DNA from: Nocardiopsis composta
Lineage (GTDB): Bacteria > Actinomycetota > Actinomycetes > Streptosporangiales > Streptosporangiaceae
Direction: 5' to 3'
DNA: 64,000 nt
Assembly: GCF_014200805.1 (NCBI RefSeq)
Contig: NZ_JACHDB010000002.1
Location: forward strand, 682,001-746,000
Positions 46,916-55,342 of this stretch are shown here, piece by piece. Both the position numbers and the translations under genes were made by a program. The notes beneath the pieces are model-generated. The model was not told the origin of the DNA. It made no database searches and saw only the letters and a program-made list of their open reading frames with translations. Each line of letters opens with the position of its first letter. Within the stretch, counting starts at the first letter, position 1.

Positions 46916-49900
46916 TCAGGCCTTGCGGATCCAGAAGGTCAGACCGAACTCCGCGGAGGTGACGGTGTGGCCGCCGTCGCCCTCTCCCTGGGTGAAGGAG
47001 GAGGCGAGGACCTCCGAGGCGATGGAGCGGGCGTGCTCGGTGAGCGCCTTCGCGGTCACCGGGTCGGTCGCCGACCAGGTCAGCGCGATCCGGTCGGAGA
47101 TCTCCAGGCCGCTGGACTTGCGGGCGTCCTGGACCAGCCGGACGACCTCGCGGGCCAGGCCGGCGCGCTGCAGCTCCGGAGTGATCTCCAGGTCCAGGGC
47201 GACGGTCTCGCCGCTCTCCCCGGCCACCGTCCACCCCTCCCGGGGCTGCTCGGTGATCAGCACCTCCTCCGCGCTGACCTCGACCGGCTCGCCCTCGACC
47301 TGCACCTGGGCCCAGCCGGTGGAGCGGACCGCCTCCACCAGGCCCTTCGCCTCGGCCGCGCCGATCGCCGCGGCCACCAGCGGGGTGCGCTTGGCGAACC
47401 GCTTGCCCAGCGCGCGGAAGTTCGGCTTGACCGTGTAGTCCACCAGGTCCCCGCCGACCGAGGAGAGCGGGTGCAGCTCGCCGACGTTGAGCTCCTCGGT
47501 GATCTGCGCGCGCAGCTGCTCGGGCAGCGCCTCGAAGCCGGCCGCGCCGACCAGCGCCCGGGAGAGCGGCTGCCGGGTGCGCACACCGGAGTCGACCCGG
47601 GCGGCGCGGCCCAGCTCGACCAGCCGGCGCACCAGCGCCATCTGCTCCGACAGCCCGGCGTCGATCAGCCCGGCGTCGGCCTGCGGCCAGGAGGCCAGGT
47701 GCACCGACTCCGGGTCGCCCTCGCGGCGCAGCGCGTGCCACACGTGGTCGGCGAGGAACGGGACCATCGGCGCGAGCAGCCGGGTGAGGGTCTCCAGGCT
47801 CTCGTAGAGGGTCGCGAACGCCGCGGCGCCCTCCGGGGTGGCGGCGCCCGCCCAGAACCGGCGGCGCGACCGGCGCACGTACCAGTTGGACAGGTCGTCG
47901 ATGAACGCGCTCAGCCGGCGGCCGGCGCCGGTGGTGTCGAAGGACTCCATGGCGGCGTCGACGTCGGCGACCACCTGGTTGAGCTCGGAGAGCAGCCACC
48001 GGTCCAGCAGCGGGCGGTCGGCCGGGGCCGGCGCCTCGGCGAGCCGCTCCGGGCTCCACCCGTCACCGGCGTTGGCGTAGAGGGTGAAGAAGGAGACGGT
48101 GTTGTAGTAGGTCAGCAGGACCTTGCGGACGATCTCCTCCAGGGCGGCGTGGCCGACCCGCCGGGCCGCCCACGGGGAGCCGCTGGCCAGCATGAACCAG
48201 CGCAGCGCGTCGGCGCCGTGCCGCTCCATCACCGAGATGGGCTCCAGCACGTTGCCCAGGTGCTTGCTCATCTTGCGGCCGTCCTCGGCGAGGATGTGCC
48301 CCAGGCAGACCACGTTCTCGTAGGAGGACCGGCCGAACACCAGGGTGCTGACCGCCATCAGCGAGTAGAACCAGCCGCGGGTCTGGTCGATCGCCTCGCA
48401 GATGTACTGCGCCGGGAAGTTCTCCCGGAAGACCTCCTCGTTGCGGTGCGGAGCGCCCCACTGGGCGAACGGCATGGAACCGGAGTCGAACCAGGCGTCG
48501 ATCACCTCGGGCACCCGGTGCGCGGGGGCGCCGCACTCCGGGCAGTCCAGCACCACGTCGTCCACGTAGGGGCGGTGCGGGTCCAGCGCGCTCAGGTCGC
48601 GCCCGGCCAGCCCGCCCAGCTCGGCCAGCGAGCCGACCACGGTCGCGTGCTCGTCGGCGCACTGCCAGACCGGCAGCGGGGTGCCCCAGTAGCGGCTGCG
48701 GGAGAGCGCCCAGTCGATGTTGTTCCGCAGCCACTCGCCGTAGCGCCCCTCCTTCACGTTCTCCGGGTACCAGGAGGTGGCCTCGTTCTGCGCGAGCAGC
48801 TCGTCCTTGATCGCGGTGGTGCGGATGTACCAGGACGGCAGCGCGTAGTAGAGCAGCGCGGTGTGGCAGCGCCAGCAGTGCGGGTAGCTGTGCTCGTAGG
48901 CGAGGTGCCGGAAGAGCAGGCCGCGCGCCTGCAGGTCGTCGACGAGCGCGGCGTCGGCCTTCTTGAAGAACTCCCCGCCGACCAGGTCCAGGTCCTCGGC
49001 GAAGGTGCCGTCGGCGCGGACCGGGTTGACCACCGGCAGCCCGTAGGCGCGGGCCACCGCCATGTCGTCGGCGCCGAACGCGGGGGACTGGTGCACCAGG
49101 CCGGTGCCGTCCTCCACGGTGACGTAGTCGGCGAGCACCACGAAGTGCGCCGGCTCGTCGAAGCCGACCAGCTCGAAGGGGCGCTGGTAGCTCCAGCGCT
49201 CCATCTCGCCGCCCTCGAAGCGCTCCCCGGTGAGGCTCCACCCCTCGCCGAGGACCTTCTCGAACAGCGGTTCGGCCAGCAGCAGCCGCTCGGTGCCGTC
49301 CGTGGCCACCACGTAGTCCACGTCCGGGTGGACCGCCACCGCGGTGTTGGAGACCAGGGTCCACGGGGTGGTCGTCCAGACCAGCAGCGAGGTGGGCCGC
49401 TCCGGGGAGGCCAGCGGGCCGGAGGTGACCGGGAACCGGACGTAGACCGAGGGATCGGTCACCGTCTCGTAGCCCTGGGCCAGCTCGTGGTCGGAGAGCG
49501 TGGTGCCGCACCGCGGGCAGTAGGGGCTGATCCGGTAGTCGCGGACCAGCAGGCCCTTGGAGTGGATCTGCTTGAGCGCCCACCAGACCGACTCCACGTA
49601 CTGCGGGTCCATGGTGCGGTAGGCGTCGTCCATGTCGACCCAGTAGCCCATCCGCCGGGTCATCTCGGAGAACGCGTCGACGTGCCGGAGCACCGACTCG
49701 CGGCAGCGCCGGTTGAACTCGGCGACGCCGTACTCCTCGATCTGCTTCTTGCCGCTGATGCCGAGTTCCTTCTCGACGGCGACCTCGACCGGGAGCCCGT
49801 GGCAGTCCCAGCCGGCCTTGCGGTCGACCCGGAAGCCCTTCATCGTCTTGAAGCGCGGGAAGACGTCCTTGAACACGCGCGCCTCGACGTGGTGCACGCC

Positions 49901-50092
49901 GGGCTTGCCGTTGCCGGTGGGCGGGCCCTCGTAGAAGACCCAGCTGGGACCGCTCTTGGTCTGCTCCAGAGAGCGTTCGAAGACCTTCTGCTCCGACCAG
50001 CGCTCCAGGACCTCGCGCTCGACCGCGGGCAGGTCGATCTGCGCGGGCAGGGCCGGGAACGGGCGGGGGCCGGAGGAATGATCTGGTGACAC
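46916..50092 (-). CDS. ileS: Isoleucyl-tRNA synthetase, eukaryote-like type with altered HIGH motif
   Basis: The 1058-residue product has the class I Rossmann core, a CP1 editing domain, KMSKH at 607-611 and a long C-terminal region. The sequence around VFKDVFPRFKTMKGFRVDRK and GWDCHGLPVE resembles the eukaryote-like IleRS2 group found in mycobacteria. The HIGH signature reads G65-V-H-H68, a swapped GxHH form instead of HxGH. The GTG at 50092 has AAAGGG upstream. A T-box riboswitch precedes it. It is transcribed toward divIVA, opposite to its neighbours on both sides. Confidence 0.96.
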   Translation of the reverse strand: MSPDHSSGPRPFPALPAQIDLPAVEREVLERWSEQKVFERSLEQTKSGPSWVFYEGPPTGNGKPGVHHVEARVFKDVFPRFKTMKGFRVDRKAGWDCHGLPVEVAVEKELGISGKKQIEEYGVAEFNRRCRESVLRHVDAFSEMTRRMGYWVDMDDAYRTMDPQYVESVWWALKQIHSKGLLVRDYRISPYCPRCGTTLSDHELAQGYETVTDPSVYVRFPVTSGPLASPERPTSLLVWTTTPWTLVSNTAVAVHPDVDYVVATDGTERLLLAEPLFEKVLGEGWSLTGERFEGGEMERWSYQRPFELVGFDEPAHFVVLADYVTVEDGTGLVHQSPAFGADDMAVARAYGLPVVNPVRADGTFAEDLDLVGGEFFKKADAALVDDLQARGLLFRHLAYEHSYPHCWRCHTALLYYALPSWYIRTTAIKDELLAQNEATSWYPENVKEGRYGEWLRNNIDWALSRSRYWGTPLPVWQCADEHATVVGSLAELGGLAGRDLSALDPHRPYVDDVVLDCPECGAPAHRVPEVIDAWFDSGSMPFAQWGAPHRNEEVFRENFPAQYICEAIDQTRGWFYSLMAVSTLVFGRSSYENVVCLGHILAEDGRKMSKHLGNVLEPISVMERHGADALRWFMLASGSPWAARRVGHAALEEIVRKVLLTYYNTVSFFTLYANAGDGWSPERLAEAPAPADRPLLDRWLLSELNQVVADVDAAMESFDTTGAGRRLSAFIDDLSNWYVRRSRRRFWAGAATPEGAAAFATLYESLETLTRLLAPMVPFLADHVWHALRREGDPESVHLASWPQADAGLIDAGLSEQMALVRRLVELGRAARVDSGVRTRQPLSRALVGAAGFEALPEQLRAQITEELNVGELHPLSSVGGDLVDYTVKPNFRALGKRFAKRTPLVAAAIGAAEAKGLVEAVRSTGWAQVQVEGEPVEVSAEEVLITEQPREGWTVAGESGETVALDLEITPELQRAGLAREVVRLVQDARKSSGLEISDRIALTWSATDPVTAKALTEHARSIASEVLASSFTQGEGDGGHTVTSAEFGLTFWIRKA

Positions 50093-50101
50093 GTGCTGCC
50101 C

Positions 50102-50371
50102 TTTCCATCAGGATGCCGACCTGATGGAGGGACGAGGCCGAAGCCCCGCGGTACCACCCTCCTTGGGGGCGGACGCGGCCGCCCCCCACTTCGTTGTCCG
50201 CGGCGCGCGCCGCCGCGGTGCCGGTTCTACTGAGCCCCGTGCGGGGCCGTTCTTCCGGCGGCTCAGGGGTGATCTTCGCGGCGGTCATGCCCCCGGGCTC
50301 GCACCGTCCCCGGGTCGCTTCGGGCTGTACTCCGCCGGTACTCGTCCCCGTCGAAGCCCGGCTCTGGGAAG
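50102..50371 (-). promoter_or_regulatory. T-box riboswitch of ileS (actinobacterial translational type)
   Basis: On the minus strand, 50167-50145 contains the T-box core AGGGTGGTACCGCGGGG, whose UGGU bulge can pair with the ACCA end of uncharged tRNA-Ile. A candidate specifier ATC (isoleucine) lies at 50273-50271 in GCGAAGATCACCCC, within a stem I region. CATCAGG and CCTGATG (50126-50106) form a hairpin directly before the ribosome site, suggesting translational control. A -10-like TATCCT at 50377-50372 could be the promoter. Confidence 0.9.
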
Positions 50372-50502
50372 AGGATAGCCCACCGGGGAGAGGGAATCCG
50401 CTCGTTTTTCCCGCGGGGCGGAGCGCGGCCGCGCCGGGGCATACTGGCGGCCGGGGCGCGGCACGCCGGGCCGGGCGGAGAACGAGCGGAGAAGGAGAGC
50501 CG

Positions 50503-50760
50503 ATGGGCCGGGAACCTGAGGCCGTGCTGGTGACGCTGCACGACCGGGAGGACGCCGAGGAGCTCGCCGAGCAGCTCCTGGACCAGGGGTACGGGCCGTG
50601 CACGGTGCACCGGGACATGCTCGCCGGCGAGGACGACGCAGAGGACGCCGACTGGGTGATCGAGGTGCGGATCGGCCCGCACGGCGGCTCCGCCCTGTTC
50701 GACGAGCCGCACCTGGCGCTGCTCGCCGAGGACTACGGCGGGTTCGCGGTCTCCGGCTGA
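50503..50760 (+). CDS. Small acidic protein of unknown function
   Basis: The 85-residue product (starting MGREPEAVLVTLHDREDAEEL) looks like a compact alpha/beta fold with strands VLVTLHD and WVIEVRIGP around an acidic helix. It has no membrane segment or cysteine cluster of note (one Cys only). ATG 50503 has AGGAG seven bases upstream. Its place between ileS and the TraR/DksA gene suggests a conserved neighbourhood, but I do not recognise the family. Confidence 0.7.
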   Translation: MGREPEAVLVTLHDREDAEELAEQLLDQGYGPCTVHRDMLAGEDDAEDADWVIEVRIGPHGGSALFDEPHLALLAEDYGGFAVSG

Positions 50761-50998
50761 GCCGCCGCGGCGGTCGCTCCGGGCCGTCCGCCCGGCCGCC
50801 CGCGGGGCGGGGGTCGCCGTCCCCGAACGGGGGAACATATCGGGGAAAGAAACGCGATGCCGTGTTCCGCCGTGGTCGATTGATTCGTCCGGCGGTGCCG
50901 CCTAAGCTCCCTCCCACCGTGCGGGGTGTGTCCGTACAGCGGGCGTCTTCGCACGTCGACAGGGGGATCGACGGCTCCGGCGAGGCCGGGCCCAGAAC

Positions 50999-51502
50999 AT
51001 GGGGGGACCGATGGCGGCACCGATGGCGACGGGAGCGGCGGTCGAGGAGGGCGGTTCCGCGGGGAGCCGCGGGGCCGGGAAAGAGGAGCGCCGGGGCGTG
51101 GCCGAGGTGAAGGTGCCGCCCGCGCGGTCGGGCGAGGAGCCGTGGACCGCGGAGGAGCTGGCGGAGGTGCGGGCCTCTCTGGAGGCCGACGTGGTCCGGC
51201 TGCGCGAGCAGCTCGCCGAGGCCCAGTCGGAGCTGGCCGAGTGGTCGGCCGACGCGGTCTCCAACGCGGGGGACGACCCCACCGACACCGGGGCCAAGGC
51301 CTACCAGCGCGAGCACGACCTCGCACTGTCCTACAATATTCGTGACCTGCTCGCCCAGAGCGAGCGGGCGATCGGACGGATGGACGCCGGTACCTACGGG
51401 GTGTGCGCCTCCTGCGGCCAGGCGATCGGCAAGGCCCGGCTCCAGGCCTACCCGCGGGCCCTGCTGTGCGTGACCTGCAAACAACGCGAGGAGCGTCGCT
51501 GA
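50999..51502 (+). CDS. TraR/DksA-type zinc-finger protein
   Basis: The 167-residue product has a disordered N terminus, a helical coiled-coil segment (WTAEELAEVRASLEADVVRL) and a C-terminal C4 zinc finger, CASCGQAIGKARLQAYPRAL then CVTC. This is the DksA/TraR layout, in which the coiled coil enters the RNA polymerase secondary channel. The conserved DxxDxA tip is not obvious, so regulatory activity is uncertain. ATG 50999 is used; 51011 and 51023 are alternatives. It is coupled to lspA by stop/start overlap. Confidence 0.82.
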   Translation: MGGPMAAPMATGAAVEEGGSAGSRGAGKEERRGVAEVKVPPARSGEEPWTAEELAEVRASLEADVVRLREQLAEAQSELAEWSADAVSNAGDDPTDTGAKAYQREHDLALSYNIRDLLAQSERAIGRMDAGTYGVCASCGQAIGKARLQAYPRALLCVTCKQREERR

Positions 51503-52113
51503 CTGACGTAGAGCCCTCCGGGGACGAACAACGAACGGGGGACGCGCCCGCCGCGACGAGGCCGCGGCGGTTCGTCCTGGTACTGGCCGTGGCGGCCGTC
51601 TCGCTGGCGCTGGACTTCACCACCAAGGAACTGGTGCTGGCGCGGTTCCAGCCGGGCGAGCGGCTCCCGGTCCTCGGCGAGCTGCTGCAGATCACCCTGA
51701 TCTTCAACCCCGGCGCCGCGTTCTCCATCGGCACCGGCATGACCTGGGTGTTCAGCCTGATCTGCATCGGTGTGGCCGGCTACATCATCGGCATGGCGCG
51801 CAAGCTGCGCAGCCTGCCCTGGGGCATCTCGCTCGGCCTGATCCTCGGCGGCGCGCTGGGCAACCTGGTGGACCGGCTGTTCCGCCCGCCGTCGCCGCTC
51901 CACGGCCACGTGGTCGACTGGATCCAGCTGCCGCACTGGCCGGTCTTCAACCTGGCCGACTCCAGCCTGGTGGTGGGCAGCGTCCTCGCCGTGCTGCTGG
52001 CCTTCCGCGGGATCAACATCGACGGCACCCGGGAGGGCGACGAGGAGCCGGAGGATCCGGAAGAGAAGGCCCGGACGCAGAGCACTTCCGAGGAGAAGGG
52101 GGACCGCCCGTGA
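51499..52113 (+). CDS. lspA: Lipoprotein signal peptidase (probable CTG start)
   Basis: The 204-residue product has four membrane helices and LspA motifs: [25 protein letters not shown] (catalytic aspartate) and [14 protein letters not shown] (second aspartate). It cleaves prolipoprotein signal peptides after diacylglyceryl transfer. No ATG, GTG or TTG in frame is well placed before the first helix. CTG 51499 has GAGGAG five bases upstream and overlaps the preceding stop as CTGA, mimicking the usual ATGA coupling. The acidic C-terminal tail overlaps the next gene. Confidence 0.9.
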   Translation: MTDVEPSGDEQRTGDAPAATRPRRFVLVLAVAAVSLALDFTTKELVLARFQPGERLPVLGELLQITLIFNPGAAFSIGTGMTWVFSLICIGVAGYIIGMARKLRSLPWGISLGLILGGALGNLVDRLFRPPSPLHGHVVDWIQLPHWPVFNLADSSLVVGSVLAVLLAFRGINIDGTREGDEEPEDPEEKARTQSTSEEKGDRP

Positions 52114-53036
52114 GCGACCACCGCAGTATGCCGGTCCCCGACGGACTGGAGGGCGACCGCCTGGACGCGGCCATCGCCCGCATGTTCGGGCTCTCCCGGA
52201 CCCGCGCCGCCGAGCTGATCTCCGCCGGCGAGGTCACCGTGGACGGCGCCGCCGCCGCCAAGTCCGACCGGGTCCAGGCCGGGTCGTGGCTGGAGGTCAC
52301 CCTGCCCCCGCCGCCGAGCGCGCCGGTGCCCCGCCCCGAGCCGGTCCCGGGCCTGAAGACGGTCTACGAGGACGCCGACATCATCGTGGTGGACAAGCCC
52401 GTCGGCGTGGTGGCCCACCCCACCGTGGGCTGGACCGGCCCGTCGGTACTGGAGGGCCTGCTCGCCTCCGGGGTCCGGCTGACCACCAGCGGCGCCGCCG
52501 AGCGGCAGGGCATCGTGCACCGGCTGGACGCCAACACCACCGGGCTGATGGTGCTGGCCAAGAGCGAGGCGGCCTACTCGGTGCTGAAGCGGGCGTTCAA
52601 GGAGCGCACCGTGGACAAGCGCTACCACACGCTGGTCCAGGGCCACCCCGACCCGCTGCGCGGCACCGTCGACGCCCCGATCGACCGGCACCCCTCCGGG
52701 GACGGCCGCTTCGCGGTGGTCGCCGGCGGCCGCCCGTCGGTCACCCACTACGACACGGTCGAGGCGTTCCGCGCCGCCAGCCTGCTGGAGATCAAGCTGG
52801 AGACCGGCCGCACCCACCAGATCCGGGTGCACATGTCCGCGCTGCGCCACCCCTGCGTCGGCGACCGCCTCTACGGCGCCGACCCGACCCTGGCCGAGCG
52901 GCTGGGCGTGCGGCGGCAGTGGCTGCACGCGGTCCGCCTCGGCTTCGACCACCCGACCGAGGGGCGGCCGGTCGAGTTCGAGAGCGGCTACCCCGAGGAC
53001 CTGGCGGAGGCGCTGGACCGGCTCCGCGAAGAGTAG
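52110..53036 (+). CDS. RluA/RluD-family pseudouridine synthase
   Basis: The 308-residue product has an N-terminal S4 RNA-binding domain ([20 protein letters not shown]) and the RluA catalytic core with [13 protein letters not shown] and the active aspartate in [15 protein letters not shown], where the family usually has HRLDxx[16 protein letters not shown] is also conserved. It modifies uridines, probably in 23S rRNA as RluD does. GTG 52110 overlaps the lspA stop. A paired hairpin terminator follows. Confidence 0.92.
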   Translation: MSDHRSMPVPDGLEGDRLDAAIARMFGLSRTRAAELISAGEVTVDGAAAAKSDRVQAGSWLEVTLPPPPSAPVPRPEPVPGLKTVYEDADIIVVDKPVGVVAHPTVGWTGPSVLEGLLASGVRLTTSGAAERQGIVHRLDANTTGLMVLAKSEAAYSVLKRAFKERTVDKRYHTLVQGHPDPLRGTVDAPIDRHPSGDGRFAVVAGGRPSVTHYDTVEAFRAASLLEIKLETGRTHQIRVHMSALRHPCVGDRLYGADPTLAERLGVRRQWLHAVRLGFDHPTEGRPVEFESGYPEDLAEALDRLREE

Positions 53037-53042
53037 GAAGAG

Positions 53043-53099
53043 CAGACGGAAAGAGCGGAACCGCCCCTCCCCCTTCCGGAAGGGCGGTTCCGCCGTCTG
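53043..53099. terminator. Bidirectional terminator between convergent genes
   Basis: Arms GCGGAACCGCCC (53055-53066) and GGGCGGTTCCGC (53082-53093) pair perfectly. The outer arms CAGACGG (53043-53049) and CCGTCTG (53093-53099) can extend the structure, and an inner CCCTTCC/GGAAGGG pair lies in the loop. It sits between the stop codons of the pseudouridine synthase and EamA genes. Confidence 0.8.
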
Positions 53100-53104
53100 G
53101 GGGG

Positions 53105-54124
53105 TCACCCGGAGGGCTGCGGCGTCCGCTCCGGGCGGGCCGGGGCGCCCTCGGGCGCGGCCGGCGGCTCCGGGCCGCGCCGCCGGGGCCGCAGCACCCC
53201 CTGGGTGAGCGCCGCGCCGAGCAGGATCAGCACCGTGCCGGCCGGCTCGTTCCAGGAGAGCCGCTCGCCGAGCAGGAGCGTCCCGGCGGCGACGGCCACC
53301 ACCGGCACCACGTAGGTCACCGTGGCGGCGACGGTCGCCCCGGCCTCGGTGATGATCCGGTACTGCAGCACGTAGGCCAGGCCGGTGCCGAACACCCCGA
53401 GCACCGCCACGGCCAGCAGCGCGTCCGCCGGGAGCCGGGCCGGCGCGCCGTCCAGCACCGCGGTGGCCGCCAGCATCTGCACCGTCCCGGCGAGCAGCTG
53501 CGCGGCGGCCAGCTCCACCGGCCCGTACCCCGCGGCCAGGGCGGGGCGTGCGGGGCCGCCGGGTTCGGCCGGGGGCCGCCCGGTGAGCAGGGCGCGGCGC
53601 AGGTAGGGGGTGCCGATCCCGTAGCACAGCGCGGCGCCCAGGGCGAGCAGCATGCCGGTGCCGTCCGCGCCGCCGAACCCGGTCCACACCCCGAACACCA
53701 CCAGCACCCCGGCGAAGCCGATGCCCAGCCCGGCGATGCGGAGGGGGCCGGGCCGCTCGTCGGAGAGCATCAGGATGGAGAACACCACGGCGAACAGCGG
53801 GGTGGCCGCGTTGCAGATGCCGGCGAGCGCGGAGGGGATGTGCTGCTCGGCGTAGCCGAACAGGGTGAACGGCACGCTGTTCAGGAACAGGGCGGCGACC
53901 GACAGGTGCAGCCAGATCCGCGGGGAGGCGGGCAGCCGGCCGCCGGTCAGCAGCACCAGGGCGAGCAGCGGGAGGGCGCCCGCCGCCATTCTGCCCAGGG
54001 TGATCTGCGCGGGGGTGAACGCGGTGGTGCCGATCTTGATGAGCAGGAAGCTCGCCCCCCACACCAGGGCGAGCAGCAGGAACCGCCACTGCCAGGAGGC
54101 GGGCGGCCGGAGCGCGGTGGTCAT
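53105..54124 (-). CDS. EamA-family drug/metabolite exporter
   Basis: The 339-residue product has about ten hydrophobic helices in two EamA repeats, with FLLLALVWGASFLLIKIG at the start and LLLGERLSWNEPAGTVLILLGAAL near the end. The C-terminal tail is proline-rich. EamA proteins export amino acids, metabolites or drugs. ATG 54124 is 64 bases from the divergent LysR gene, the usual arrangement for a transporter controlled by that regulator. The substrate is unknown. Confidence 0.9.
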   Translation of the reverse strand: MTTALRPPASWQWRFLLLALVWGASFLLIKIGTTAFTPAQITLGRMAAGALPLLALVLLTGGRLPASPRIWLHLSVAALFLNSVPFTLFGYAEQHIPSALAGICNAATPLFAVVFSILMLSDERPGPLRIAGLGIGFAGVLVVFGVWTGFGGADGTGMLLALGAALCYGIGTPYLRRALLTGRPPAEPGGPARPALAAGYGPVELAAAQLLAGTVQMLAATAVLDGAPARLPADALLAVAVLGVFGTGLAYVLQYRIITEAGATVAATVTYVVPVVAVAAGTLLLGERLSWNEPAGTVLILLGAALTQGVLRPRRRGPEPPAAPEGAPARPERTPQPSG

Positions 54125-54188
54125 GGGATGTTTCTATCCCGCACCATCCGCTTAGGTCTACTTCAATCTTCTTAAGAGTGCTGTTAGC
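54125..54188. promoter_or_regulatory. Divergent promoter region between the EamA and LysR genes
   Basis: This 64-base, A/T-rich spacer must serve both genes. It contains the palindrome TCTTAAGA at 54170-54177 and the related CTTAGG upstream. A LysR operator is expected here, though no classical T-N11-A pair is unambiguous. Confidence 0.5.
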
Positions 54189-55097
54189 ATGCCTTACATG
54201 CTGAGTGTGGAACGGATGCGGGTGCTGCACGCGATCGCGCTCAACGGCTCGCTCACCGGAGCGGCCGAGGAGCTGCGGGTCACCAACTCCGCGGTCTCCC
54301 AGCAGCTCAGCAAGTTGGAGCGGGAGGTCGGCCAGCCCCTGGTGGAGCGGAACGGCCGCGGGGTCCGGCTCACCGAGGCCGCCGAGATGCTGGTCGAGCA
54401 CACCTCGCGGATCCTGTCCATGGTCCGCCAGGCCGAAGCCGACCTGGAGGCGCACCGCGACGCCGTCATCGGCCACCTGCGGCTGTCCGCGATCGCCACC
54501 GCCGCCCGCGGGCTGCTGCCCCAGGCCCTGGTGGCGCTCCGGGAGAACCACCCCGGCCTGATCGTGGAACTCGCCGAGCAGGAGCCGGACGAGAGCGTGC
54601 CGGCGGTCGCCCGCGGCGAGTCCGACCTGGCCGTGGTGGTCGACTGGGCCGGAGCGCCGCTGCCGCTGCCCAAGGGGATGGCCCGCGCCCCGCTGATGGA
54701 CGACGTCGCCGACATCGCGCTGCCCGTGGGCCACCCGCTGGCCCGGCACGACCTGGTGGCGCTGGAGGACGTGGTGCGGCTGCCCTGGATCAGCTGGACC
54801 CGCGGCGGAACCTGCGACGAGTGGCTGCACGGCATGCTCCGGGAGCGCGGCGTCGAGCCGCGCATCGCGCACACCGCCGAAGAGCACCAGACCAAGATGG
54901 CCCTGGTCGCCGCGGACCTCGGCGCCGCGGTCATCCCCCGCCTGGGCCGCGGCCCGGTCCCGGAGGGGGTCCGCCTGGTCCAGGTGCAGCCCGCCCTGGT
55001 CCGCCAGGTCTACGCCTTCTGGAACGCCGACGCCGCCCGCCGCCCGGCGATCCGCGCGGCGGTGCGCGCCCTCCGCGAGGCCGCGCAGAGCGCCTGA
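54189..55097 (+). CDS. LysR-family transcriptional regulator
   Basis: The 302-residue product has an N-terminal winged helix-turn-helix (about residues 8-66; GSLTGAAEELRVTNSAVSQQ is the recognition region) and a periplasmic-binding-like effector domain. It probably controls the divergent exporter gene. ATG 54189 is taken as start, with an in-frame ATG at 54198. The effector ligand cannot be predicted. A long hairpin follows the gene. Confidence 0.92.
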   Translation: MPYMLSVERMRVLHAIALNGSLTGAAEELRVTNSAVSQQLSKLEREVGQPLVERNGRGVRLTEAAEMLVEHTSRILSMVRQAEADLEAHRDAVIGHLRLSAIATAARGLLPQALVALRENHPGLIVELAEQEPDESVPAVARGESDLAVVVDWAGAPLPLPKGMARAPLMDDVADIALPVGHPLARHDLVALEDVVRLPWISWTRGGTCDEWLHGMLRERGVEPRIAHTAEEHQTKMALVAADLGAAVIPRLGRGPVPEGVRLVQVQPALVRQVYAFWNADAARRPAIRAAVRALREAAQSA

Positions 55098-55233
55098 GCG
55101 GGCACCGGCTCCGCCGGAACCGCGTGGTGAGACGGGTCGCCACCGGCCGGGAGGCTCCGGGGCGGGCCGAGGTCGTTGACGGGAAAGGGCGGTGGGCGCA
55201 GACGGCGCCCCGCCGCCCGCTCCTCCCTCCGTT

Positions 55234-55289
55234 GATCTTGGCGTTGCGGCCCTACCGAGGCGCATTGACAGGGCCGCAACGCCACGATC
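55234..55289. terminator. Long hairpin between convergent genes, possible repeat element
   Basis: TGGCGTTGCGGCCCT (55239-55253) pairs perfectly with 55270-55284. GATC on each side extends the stem to 20 bases with one mismatch, and the loop is 16 bases. It separates the LysR and thiamine-diphosphate enzyme genes and may terminate both. A related half-site, GATCCCGGCGTTGCGGCCCC, lies at 12452-12471, so this may be a dispersed element. Confidence 0.7.
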
Positions 55290-55342
55290 GGCAGGGCAGG
55301 CGGGCCGGCTGCCCATCGGTTCCGGCCGGCCCGCGGCGCGGA

